From assembly GCF_015845845.1 (NCBI RefSeq), contig NZ_LDIG01000048.1, positions 1 to 64,000 on the forward strand: 64,000 bases of DNA, given 5' to 3'. The DNA is from Paenibacillus dendritiformis. Lineage in GTDB: Bacteria; Bacillota; Bacilli; Paenibacillales; Paenibacillaceae. Positions 1 to 6,157 of this stretch are shown here, piece after piece; the first letter of the stretch is position 1, and every line of letters starts with the position of its first letter. The notes under the pieces were generated by a model. It was not told the origin of the DNA, did no database searches, and worked only from the letters and a program-made list of their open reading frames with translations. The position numbers were made by a program, and so were the translations under genes.

Positions 1-600
1 CCGAAACAGAGCTAAACGGATTCAGCTAACGGGTTCTTACCGTCATCTGCAAAAGTTACGAACCCGCTGTGAGCATGTGTTTGCTGAAAGCAAAGTTGCG
101 CATGGCATGGATCGTGCACGGAGCCGCGGACTCGACTGCATGCAAGAACAGGCGCTACTGACGGCGATCGTTCAAAATCTGAAAAGACTATGCCGGTTTG
201 GGAAAAAGCGATCTCGAACTGGTATGTCGGCATGCCAAAAAACGAAATCCGTGATGACAGAGGCGTTGTCACGCCTACTCATTTCAGCGCTGGCTGAGTT
301 GTTTTACTCGTTTTGCATGTCCATCAGACGGCTACAACTGCACTAATTCACCGGACTTTTAAAACAAGTCCGAAGATATAGCGACAAGTAACTACCGTTT
401 ATCCATTTCTAATCAATTGATGAGCGCATATGTCTTCGCTTATCAAACTTCATTCCAATCCTACAATTTACTGCTCAAACCGCTCGACGTCGCGCGATTG
501 TCATTCTTCAATTCCTCATATTTAATAATTATGAATAGCTGTGCCTCTACATATAGGTGGCATTCGCCCGACAAAAACCGATCGTTCCCGCTCCCAAATC
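1..600. other. Left-edge region without a recognisable gene
   Basis: I see no convincing gene here. A short open frame on the plus strand (190-297, 35 codons, stop at 295) has protein-like composition but no ribosome binding site or family I know, and could be a remnant. A 7-bp inverted repeat (352-358 with 366-372) forms a small hairpin without a T tract. The AT-rich stretch from about 400 leads into the hicAB promoter. Confidence 0.5.
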
Positions 601-608
601 ATTCAACG

Positions 609-653
609 CGCATTTTTTATGCGTATTAAATATTGACGCGCATTAATTATGCG
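609..653. promoter_or_regulatory. Two palindromic operator-like sites upstream of hicAB
   Basis: Two copies of CGCAT-N5-ATGCG are present, at 609-623 and 639-653. Both have perfect 5-bp arms and a 5-bp AT-only spacer, and their centres are exactly 30 bp apart, about three helical turns. The second lies wholly between the -35 and -10 boxes. They are most simply read as binding sites for HicB, whose C-terminus looks like a ribbon-helix-helix domain. That assignment is inferred. Confidence 0.75.
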
Positions 654-662
654 TGTTATAAT
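633..662 (+). promoter_or_regulatory. hicAB promoter
   Basis: The -35 TTGACG (633-638) and -10 TATAAT (657-662) are separated by 18 bp. The likely transcription start is near 669, a few bases before the GGGAGGGAG ribosome binding site of hicA. The spacer is almost filled by a palindrome (639-653), so a bound repressor would block RNA polymerase directly. Confidence 0.8.
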
Positions 663-687
663 AGAACATGAAGGGAGGGAGAAATCA

Positions 688-903
688 TTGGGGAAGCAAC
701 GTACCGTCAGGGAAGTCTTACAAGCGCTCAAGGCTGCGGGGTTTTATAAATCCCCCACTCACGGCAAAGGCACTAGCCACCGTCGGTACATACACAAGGA
801 TGACCCTAAGCGATACGCCGATGTCAGTTACCACTCCAGCGGCGATGTACTAGCAAAGGGCACCTTAAAAAGTATTGAGCGCACGTCAGGGGTTAAATTC
901 TAG
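688..903 (+). CDS. hicA: HicA-type mRNA interferase toxin
   Basis: This 71-residue protein has the small double-stranded-RNA-binding fold expected of HicA toxins, which cleave mRNA once freed from HicB. The N-terminal helix TVREVLQALKAAGF is followed by GTSHRRY, which carries the presumed catalytic histidine, and then a short strand and the GTLKSI helix. I chose the TTG at 688 because GGGAGGGAG lies just upstream; the ATG at 649 falls inside the promoter. hicB follows 51 bp downstream on the same strand, the usual toxin-first order. The gene looks intact. The family call is solid; activity is inferred. Confidence 0.85.
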   Translation: MGKQRTVREVLQALKAAGFYKSPTHGKGTSHRRYIHKDDPKRYADVSYHSSGDVLAKGTLKSIERTSGVKF

Positions 904-954
904 CCCCTGATGTCCCCCTGCTCTCTCCCTTTATGAATATAAGGAGGTTCTTAG

Positions 955-1353
955 ATGCCAAATTACATCTATCCTGTTGTTGTTGAAGAGACGCCAACCG
1001 GCGTAAGCATGTACTTTCCGGATTTCCCGGGCACCGCTGTAACGGCTCCGTCCGTCGTCGCCGGCATTAAAGATGCTAAGGCCATGCTCATTCACCGCAT
1101 CGAGGAACTGCACGATAACAATGAATCTGTGCCGGAGCCTTCCGAGATTGATGCTATCGAACTGGAGGAACCGGGCGATCGGATTATCTATGTTGAGGTC
1201 TTCGTGATTCCACCAGCGGACGATAAGACCGTAACCAAAAACTGCACCTTGCCTAAGTGGCTGCGCGATGCCGGAGAAGAAGCGAACGTAAACTTTTCCC
1301 AATTGCTGCAGCAATCCGTGCGTGAAGCCTTGGGCATAGAAAAGCGGCCGTGA
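955..1353 (+). CDS. hicB: HicB-type antitoxin with C-terminal DNA-binding domain
   Basis: This 132-residue protein should neutralise HicA and repress the shared promoter. Residues 1-60 resemble the degraded RNase H-like HicB fold (YPVVVEETPTGVSMYFPDFPG, then a helix with DAKAMLIHRIEEL). Residues about 93-128 (NCTLPKWLRDAGEEANVNFS and on through LLQQSVREAL) match the ribbon-helix-helix segment seen in many HicB proteins. AAGGAGG lies 8 bp before the ATG. The stop codon sits inside the terminator hairpin. The palindromes at the promoter are a natural target for this domain, which is inference. Confidence 0.87.
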   Translation: MPNYIYPVVVEETPTGVSMYFPDFPGTAVTAPSVVAGIKDAKAMLIHRIEELHDNNESVPEPSEIDAIELEEPGDRIIYVEVFVIPPADDKTVTKNCTLPKWLRDAGEEANVNFSQLLQQSVREALGIEKRP

Positions 1354-1374
1354 TTAGGCCGCTTACTTTTTTTT
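1342..1374 (+). terminator. Rho-independent terminator of hicAB
   Basis: An 8-bp perfect stem (AAGCGGCC 1342-1349 with GGCCGCTT 1357-1364) is followed by a run of T at 1367-1374. The hairpin overlaps the last codons and stop of hicB. Confidence 0.9.
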
Positions 1375-1852
1375 ATATTGGGTACATATCCCGCTCCAAC
1401 AAACATCCACCGGAGCGGGTACATGCCGACCGAGATTACCCCGATCCCTCCACAGCCGTCAGATTGACGGATGAGGTTATCCCTTCCATGCCTACATATC
1501 GGCGTTTCCGCTGCGGCCTCTTTGTTGTGGCTCGATAATGTAGGGCTTACTGCTGATTGATGGGCTAGTCGGCCAGCCTTTGCATACCGCATACTATGAG
1601 TAAGCGGCCCCTCAGGCTCCCGGAACAAGTACCGCCCGCGAAGCGTCCTTGTCTACCCCGGCGCACGCCTGATATTTTAGACGCGGCGTGGTTTCCCGCC
1701 AGAATGATTCTCGACTCCCCTCGCCTAACCCCTTGGTTGCCAAGATGGAATGATACCTTATTGCTGGCTCTGTTTCCCGCGCGCCACGTCCGCATGGGCA
1801 GCGCCTTAACGCTACTGCCATAATACAATCATACAGGCTTTTTCTCCAAATG
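1375..1852. other. Gene-poor stretch between hicB and the arpU-type gene
   Basis: Short open frames exist on both strands but none has both a ribosome binding site and a recognisable product. An 8-bp inverted repeat (1390-1397 with 1412-1419) forms a GC-rich hairpin, flanked by two copies of GGGTACAT. On the minus strand this is where late phage genes would be expected after an ArpU-type regulator, and none is present. Confidence 0.5.
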
Positions 1853-1896
1853 ATCTGCAGGATATCTGCAAAATATCTGCAAAAAGTCTGCAAAGA
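1853..1896. repeat. Four tandem 11-bp iterons
   Basis: Units at 1853-1863, 1864-1874, 1875-1885 and 1886-1896 read ATCTGCAGGAT, ATCTGCAAAAT, ATCTGCAAAAA and GTCTGCAAAGA. The TCTGCA core is invariant and the period is exactly 11 bp, so each unit presents the same face of the helix. The array begins 5 bp beyond the stop codon of the arpU-type gene, where a phage late promoter would normally lie. Confidence 0.85.
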
Positions 1897-1900
1897 TTTT

Positions 1901-2596
1901 TTATGGCTCCTTATAGACTTCCAACCGCAGCGCGAAAGCAAGCCGGTGCATTGCTTTGGACTTGGCGAGGTAATAGCTCCGCTCAGGCATTCCCATTTCG
2001 ACATATACGTTAATGTCCGTTACTCCCTCATCGGTCAGATAACGCCGTTCTATGATTTCACGTTGTGTGTCTGACAACTGCCCAACAGCCCGCATAACTT
2101 GCTCGTATTCCCGCTGCAGCCGTTCCTCCCGGTCTACATTGTATATAGATAGGTCGGCCGTCTGGTCGCTTGTTACGTTGGTGCAGCTTCGCGGCATGTC
2201 GCTGTATGACGCTGTTACCTTGGCCTCGCGACGAATAAATCCAAACCGCTTATAGAGCATTGCCGACTCAAGCCGTTCCTCGACTTTTCTCCAAGTCTCA
2301 TTTTCATCAAGGCTGAACATCGTGAGTTGTCCCACGCCCCCCTTTTCCGTTCCTTCCCGCTCCCTCTTCTTTATCTCCGTCTCCTCTCCGCCCGCACATT
2401 CCATGCATTGAAAATCATACGGAGACTGGTTCCCAAACGTATACTTGGTTGCAGGTTTGCCGCATGTACACCATAGGCGAGAAAGATTGTCACGTAACTG
2501 CTTTGTCCCGTCTTCTTGAGTCTCGTAAGTTATCGAGCCATGTCCCATTTCGGGAATGGCGGACGTAATGACACGATTGTTTTCCGTCTGGTTCAT
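1901..2596 (-). CDS. ArpU-family phage late transcriptional regulator
   Basis: The C-terminal 75 residues of this 231-residue protein (from about LSDTQREIIERRYL to YYLAKSKAMHRLAFALRLEVY) match the ArpU family, sigma region 4-like regulators that switch on late genes in phages of low-GC Gram-positives. A possible zinc-binding cluster lies near residues 43-69 (CTCGK and CMEC). The start codon overlaps the stop of the preceding 37-residue gene (ATGA), suggesting coupled translation; GGAAGG lies about 10 bp upstream. It is the last gene of the minus-strand phage cassette, as ArpU genes often are, but the late genes it should activate are missing. Confidence 0.8.
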   Translation of the reverse strand: MNQTENNRVITSAIPEMGHGSITYETQEDGTKQLRDNLSRLWCTCGKPATKYTFGNQSPYDFQCMECAGGEETEIKKREREGTEKGGVGQLTMFSLDENETWRKVEERLESAMLYKRFGFIRREAKVTASYSDMPRSCTNVTSDQTADLSIYNVDREERLQREYEQVMRAVGQLSDTQREIIERRYLTDEGVTDINVYVEMGMPERSYYLAKSKAMHRLAFALRLEVYKEP

Positions 2597-2706
2597 TTAT
2601 CATCTTCCTTCCCATGGTAATGCTTATTGATTGTTACGAAGTTGAATCCATGTGTCAGAAAGGCTAATCCCACGAATATTAGCGGCCACTCCAACCATTC
2701 ATACAT
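2593..2706 (-). CDS. Small single-span membrane protein, 37 aa
   Basis: The frame encodes MYEWLEWPLIFVGLAFLTHG followed by a polar tail ending in KEDDK. Residues about 8-25 form one hydrophobic segment. GGGGGAG lies 6 bp before the ATG, and the stop overlaps the start of the arpU-type gene by 4 bp. The strong ribosome binding site and the coupling make it likely to be real. Its function is unknown; within a phage cassette it could be a small membrane-acting peptide, but nothing proves that. Confidence 0.65.
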   Translation of the reverse strand: MYEWLEWPLIFVGLAFLTHGFNFVTINKHYHGKEDDK

Positions 2707-2721
2707 CCGTTGCTCCCCCTG

Positions 2722-2967
2722 TCATAGCTGCCCCTCATCAATAATTTCATAATCAAAAACTTCTACTTCCATTTCGTCCGGGGAACTCAGGTCGGAATCA
2801 ACATCTTCGACAATGCCACACCCCAATTTTCGCAAATGGTACGTCACATCATCGGCCGTCTCAGATAGCCTTTCCGCCTTATCTAATACTCCGTTAATTG
2901 TTCCAGGCACTGCATCGTCAGACAAAGAAATTACTGCTTCTCTCTCATACGTCAGAACTTCTTTCAT
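2722..2967 (-). CDS. Hypothetical acidic phage protein, 81 aa
   Basis: This is a small, strongly acidic protein (rich in D and E, especially the last 30 residues, for example DSDLSSPDEMEVEVFDYEII). The central part (LDKAERLSETADDVTYHLRKLG) predicts as a helix. No family is recognised. A GTGAAG motif precedes the ATG. It lies 16 bp before the 37-residue membrane gene and 13 bp after a zinc-ribbon frame, so it belongs to the same run of small phage genes. Its acidity would suit a DNA-mimic or protein-binding role, which is speculation. Confidence 0.6.
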   Translation of the reverse strand: MKEVLTYEREAVISLSDDAVPGTINGVLDKAERLSETADDVTYHLRKLGCGIVEDVDSDLSSPDEMEVEVFDYEIIDEGQL

Positions 2968-2980
2968 TCTTCACTTTCAT

Positions 2981-3085
2981 TTATTCGTCATCCTCCCCAT
3001 AATCAGCGTCGCTTTCAAGCATGTTGCAATCCGGGCAAAATCGCGTTCCACAGCACGGACAATCTTGCCACCATTTATCAGTTAA
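2981..3085 (-). CDS. Possible zinc-ribbon mini-protein lacking a normal start codon
   Basis: This open frame encodes WWQDCPCCGTRFCPDCNMLE and then an acidic tail. The CPCC and CPDC pairs look like a complete small zinc ribbon. The frame is open from 3085, yet no ATG, GTG or TTG occurs before the cysteines; the only ATG comes after them. It may be a gene that lost its 5' end, use a rare start, or be fused by frameshift to the 294-residue gene whose last codons it overlaps. I keep it at low confidence because of the clear cysteine pattern. Confidence 0.35.
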   Translation of the reverse strand, partial: LTDKWWQDCPCCGTRFCPDCNMLESDADYGEDDE

Positions 3086-3962
3086 CTATATCCCCGTACT
3101 CATCAACTTCAGCCGAGTATGTCTGTAATGGCTTCCCAGTGATGTCTTCAAGCAATTTGAATGAATCGAACGCCTCTTCCCCTGTCTGTCGCTTGTATTC
3201 CTCTTTAACTAGGAAAAAGTGCTCTATCCAGGCATCATGAAGATAATCATCGAAGTCCGCTTCGATACGCTTCAAAATAACAAGATCCTCAAAAGTATCA
3301 AAGTCAATCTCTTCTGGAATATCCACTACTCTTCTTGTAAATGACTCGATTGGGCTTCCATCCGAATATCTCAAAGACTTATCTACCGTGACTACTTGTA
3401 AGAAGTCATCACGCTTCATCTTGCGCCCATCTGAGAATAAGCCCTCAATTAGTACCCAATAGTCGATTTCTCCTTCAAAAAGCTTCTCTTCCATAACTTC
3501 TTTTAGCGTTTCTCTGTACGCTGTAATAATGGGGTCCACTTCGTAATACTTTTCTTTGAATCGCTCTTTCGCTTGAATATCGATCTGCTTCAACTCTCCA
3601 AGAAGCTTCTTGAGAACAGCTTTTTCTTTGTTGAACCGACGGAATATTTCTCTAATTTTTCGATTATGAATTCGAAGCGTAATCAGTGGGTTCATCATTC
3701 CATATGAATCCACTTCGACCCATTTATCAAAGTCATACAGCTCACTTAGTTTCTTGGCCTCTTTTTTGCAAATCTCCACTTCTTCAGGCTTCATATTTTG
3801 AACGAAGAACTTAACAAAAGAGCTGGTAATTTGTTTCTTGTGCTCATAGAGTTGTACTTGTGATTCCTTCAGGCAGTTTAAGAAGGTTTTCGATTTCTCG
3901 TTCGCTTCTTTCGCCCAAGCATTCAATTTCATTTCCAATTCAGCTTTCGATAATGTGGTCAT
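3078..3962 (-). CDS. Hypothetical phage-island protein, 294 aa
   Basis: I do not recognise this protein. It is charged and mostly helical by composition, with lysine- and glutamate-rich stretches at residues 1-140 (for example LLGELKQIDIQAKERFKEKY) and an acidic C-terminal half. There is no signal peptide or membrane segment. The ATG at 3962 is preferred because GGAAGGGAAG lies just upstream and it overlaps the stop of a 32-residue gene. It is more AT-rich than the chromosomal genes nearby, in keeping with phage origin. It lies between rha and the small acidic gene, in the early regulatory part of the element. Confidence 0.65.
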   Translation of the reverse strand: MTTLSKAELEMKLNAWAKEANEKSKTFLNCLKESQVQLYEHKKQITSSFVKFFVQNMKPEEVEICKKEAKKLSELYDFDKWVEVDSYGMMNPLITLRIHNRKIREIFRRFNKEKAVLKKLLGELKQIDIQAKERFKEKYYEVDPIITAYRETLKEVMEEKLFEGEIDYWVLIEGLFSDGRKMKRDDFLQVVTVDKSLRYSDGSPIESFTRRVVDIPEEIDFDTFEDLVILKRIEADFDDYLHDAWIEHFFLVKEEYKRQTGEEAFDSFKLLEDITGKPLQTYSAEVDEYGDIVN

Positions 3963-4057
3963 ACATATCTTCCCTTCCGAATGATATTTTTTATGATTAC
4001 AGCATGCTGCAGAGGGCTTCGATTGAACCACAGGCGGGCCAAATGTTCCAATGTCAT
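3959..4057 (-). CDS. Small coupled protein, 32 aa
   Basis: The frame encodes MTLEHLARLWFNRSPLQHAV followed by a basic tail (IIKNIIRKGRYV). AAGGAG lies 8 bp before the ATG and the stop overlaps the next start (ATGA), so the two genes are probably translated together. It begins 27 bp after the rha stop. It may be a real peptide or a leader that tunes translation of the 294-residue gene. No family is recognised. Confidence 0.5.
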   Translation of the reverse strand: MTLEHLARLWFNRSPLQHAVIIKNIIRKGRYV

Positions 4058-4084
4058 AGCGCTTACTCCTTCTTCACCTTTTCG

Positions 4085-4789
4085 TTACGCGATCCGTTTC
4101 AGCTTCGAACGCTCAAAATACTGAGTCAGTGTCCGCTTCCCATCATCGAACTCTAGCCCGGCCACCAACAATCCAATGTCCACACGCTGCAGCATTTCTA
4201 CAGCCTGGATCTGTTCAGTATTCAGGTAAGGTCGAATTGAATGGCCCTTAGCTATTCCGTTGGCTTCCCGGAACTTCTTAGCACTAACCCCTAGCACGAT
4301 CCGATTAATCATGTCGCTTTCGTTGCTGAAATGGTAATGTATTGGCACTTTCTTTGAATCCATAATCGCTTGTGTAAATGCCGGGTGTTCGAGTCTGGCG
4401 TTATTAAGGGATTGAATAAATTGTTCCATAGCTTCGAAGCGGTTTAGCAAGCCGATTTTAACAACGGTAGCCTTTTCGCCAGTAAAGCCCATGACAATAA
4501 GCATAGCTCCCTTTCTTGTCATTAAAACTTCCCTATTCCGCTTTCCCGAAGCGTCCTTATACTTGCCTTCAAAAAAATTCTCTGAATAAAATTGGTCGAT
4601 TGTCTGTCCTGCAAGCAATATCATCAGTTCTTTACTCAGTCCAATTTTGGATTGAGCTATTTCATCGATAGAACGAAGGACGTGGCTGTGTTGCCTGTCA
4701 AACTCATTAGCTACTTGACGGCTGCTGTACAGCGCTTTTCCATTCATCTCATACAACATGCAGTCCGTATTAAGGATAAGTTTGCTCAT
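4085..4789 (-). CDS. Rha-family phage regulatory protein
   Basis: This 234-residue protein carries the Rha domain in residues about 15-115: SSRQVANEFDRQHSHVLRSI, then the FYSENFFEGKYKDASGKRNR segment and LMTRKGAMLIVMGFTG. Rha proteins are phage-encoded regulators first described in lambdoid phages and are often annotated as antirepressors. The C-terminal half (from about 145) is a separate helical domain with no match I can name. GAAGGGAG precedes the ATG. It heads the minus-strand cassette ending with the arpU-type gene. No clear promoter is visible upstream, though a 5-bp hairpin lies near 4848-4863. Confidence 0.82.
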   Translation of the reverse strand: MSKLILNTDCMLYEMNGKALYSSRQVANEFDRQHSHVLRSIDEIAQSKIGLSKELMILLAGQTIDQFYSENFFEGKYKDASGKRNREVLMTRKGAMLIVMGFTGEKATVVKIGLLNRFEAMEQFIQSLNNARLEHPAFTQAIMDSKKVPIHYHFSNESDMINRIVLGVSAKKFREANGIAKGHSIRPYLNTEQIQAVEMLQRVDIGLLVAGLEFDDGKRTLTQYFERSKLKRIA

Positions 4790-4924
4790 ATCTTCTCTCC
4801 CTTCTGCTTAGTTCGTGGTCGCTTAGGGCAATCTCAATTTGCGCTCACCTGACTTTTCAGGTCAGTCCAAGGTTGGACATACCCCTTTATTTCGCAATCC
4901 GTCCGAAGGTTAGCAGTTCTGCGC

Positions 4925-5182
4925 TCAACTCAATTTTGAGTTCAGCGCCGACTCATTTTTCGATTTCCTGTATTGTTCAGGCGGTACAAAATGAGAAACC
5001 CCTCCGGCTCTTCGCTTTTCGGCCTTTATCTGCTTGAGAATGCATGAAATCCTAGAGCATACCAGCGCGGGGCCGACTTCCCATGCTTCCTGACCGAATA
5101 CAATAGCCCTGCCACACGCGGGGCAGAAGTCGATTATTTCTTCTACGACAGCCGCATCCTGTACATCTGTCAACTGCATCAT
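4925..5182 (-). CDS. Small phage protein with CxxC zinc motif, 85 aa
   Basis: Residues 20-47 (CPACGRAIVFGQ through LVCSRISC) contain a CxxC pair followed by a CxxxxC pair, consistent with a zinc ribbon. The tail is basic and serine-rich. GGGAGGG lies about 8 bp before the ATG-ATG start. Proteins of this kind are common in early regions of Firmicute prophages, but I cannot assign a function. It sits between the DUF771-like gene and rha on the same strand. Confidence 0.6.
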   Translation of the reverse strand: MMQLTDVQDAAVVEEIIDFCPACGRAIVFGQEAWEVGPALVCSRISCILKQIKAEKRRAGGVSHFVPPEQYRKSKNESALNSKLS

Positions 5183-5269
5183 TTCTATAGCCCTCCCATC
5201 AAATTGATTAAGTCAATACTTCATGCCGGCTTGCCGGGGTGTCGGTTGAGTCTACACCCTTTCTACTAA

Positions 5270-5563
5270 TCACCCAACACCAGCCCGCATAGGTTTGCCG
5301 TTAAGCTCTTGAAAATGCTTGTCCAAGAATGCCCTCATTCCTGCAGCCCTGAACATCCAGCGGCCATTTTCGCAGCCATTCGAGATTAGCTTCATCTCTG
5401 CCTTGAACCGCGGGTTAAGCAGAATGTTCTCGATTAGCCAATCCCGCTTTCGGCATGTTTCGGCTTCAAGCCGCTTCATATCCCACCATGTTCCCGCGCC
5501 GGTTTCTTCAACCAAGCGTTTGACTTCTTCTTTAGCAAGTCGCTGAACAAAGTCTTTGTCCGG
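5270..5563 (-). pseudogene. DUF771-like phage gene, 5'-truncated
   Basis: The segment TGAGTWWDMKRLEAETCRKR followed by DWLIENILLNPRF resembles the DUF771 family of small helix-turn-helix, excisionase-like phage proteins. The frame is open to 5563 (DKDFVQRLAKEEVKRLVEET), but an in-frame stop lies just beyond it and the normal N-terminus is absent. The only start in phase is a TTG at 5515 inside the conserved region. The 5' end abuts the repressor gene with no room for the usual divergent control region, so I read this as a deletion remnant. A shortened product from 5515 remains possible. Confidence 0.55.
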
Positions 5564-5564
5564 T

Positions 5565-5570
5565 TATAAT
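5565..5570 (+). promoter_or_regulatory. Probable -10 box of the XRE repressor gene
   Basis: A perfect TATAAT lies 17 bp before the ATG at 5588. The matching -35 region, inside the truncated DUF771-like gene, is weak (CTGAAC at 5543-5548, 16 bp away). GGTGAT near 5579 is the only ribosome binding site candidate. Confidence 0.5.
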
Positions 5571-5587
5571 AAAATCGGGTGATGTAA

Positions 5588-6049
5588 ATGAGGGAAAAAT
5601 ATATTGATGAAAATTTAAAAGAAATATCAGAGGAATTCGGGGCCTTTATAAAACAAAAAAGAAAGGAAAAGGGACTTACCCTAGTTGAATTAGCGAAAAA
5701 ATCTGAGTTATCTCATTCTTACTTATCACAATTGGAAAACGGTAAAAGGAATCTTCCGCCGATGTCAACCCAAATAAAAATTTGTCGGGCTCTCGGCGTA
5801 TCAGTTTTGGAACTACCAACAACGGAAGAACATTATTACAGTTACGATGAACTAGAGCGCTTCTCTAATGAAGTTGATTATGAAGACATTGCAAAAGACA
5901 TTAAGGTTTTAAGTAAAGATGCTGACAACTTCCGAAATGAAGTACTTGAAGATCCAAGTTTCAGGAGAGCCCTTCAAAATTACGTAAACGAGGTTGGATA
6001 TACAGACTATACTGTCACACCTTCTGGCTTACTTGGAGTTTATGAATAG
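5588..6049 (+). CDS. XRE-family (cI-like) transcriptional repressor
   Basis: This 153-residue protein has an N-terminal helix-turn-helix of the XRE/Cro type at residues about 18-75 (LVELAKKSELSHSYLSQLEN, then MSTQIKICRALGVSVLEL). The acidic C-terminal half has no peptidase motif that I can see, so inactivation by LexA-type self-cleavage is not indicated. It reads divergently from the phage cassette and towards the integrase, the normal place for a lysogeny repressor. A 36-residue gene overlaps its stop by 8 bp. Base composition is distinctly AT-rich. Confidence 0.82.
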   Translation: MREKYIDENLKEISEEFGAFIKQKRKEKGLTLVELAKKSELSHSYLSQLENGKRNLPPMSTQIKICRALGVSVLELPTTEEHYYSYDELERFSNEVDYEDIAKDIKVLSKDADNFRNEVLEDPSFRRALQNYVNEVGYTDYTVTPSGLLGVYE

Positions 6050-6152
6050 ACCAAACATTAAGTTTAATGGTCGTAATCTCTCGACAGAGGAAAAAGAACG
6101 AATAGTTAAGATGATAAAACTAATGCTTCCAGACAAATCTGATGAGGAGTGA
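6042..6152 (+). CDS. Small coupled protein between repressor and integrase, 36 aa
   Basis: The frame encodes MNRPNIKFNGRNLSTEEKER followed by a helical, charged tail ending in DKSDEE. It starts inside the last codons of the repressor (8-bp overlap) after GGAG, and ends 5 bp before the integrase TTG start. This placement favours translational coupling. The second half could form a single amphipathic helix. Function unknown. Confidence 0.5.
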   Translation: MNRPNIKFNGRNLSTEEKERIVKMIKLMLPDKSDEE

Positions 6153-6157
6153 GAGCA

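Noticed and set aside
352-372. Small hairpin considered as a terminator of a gene to the left
   Set aside because: No T tract on either strand and no supported gene upstream.
896-912. GCCCCTGA shared with the rpsI terminator region (7181-7188), considered as a left attachment site
   Set aside because: Only 8 bp match, in a GC-rich context, and flanks do not align; chance is the simpler explanation.
1853-1896. Iterons considered as a plasmid-type replication origin
   Set aside because: No replication initiator gene is present; the link to the ArpU-type regulator is more plausible.
1565-2004. Minus-strand frames containing RRCPCGRGARETEP, considered as an HNH nuclease or small terminase start
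   Set aside because: No ribosome binding site, only one cysteine pair, and no continued similarity to HNH or terminase proteins.
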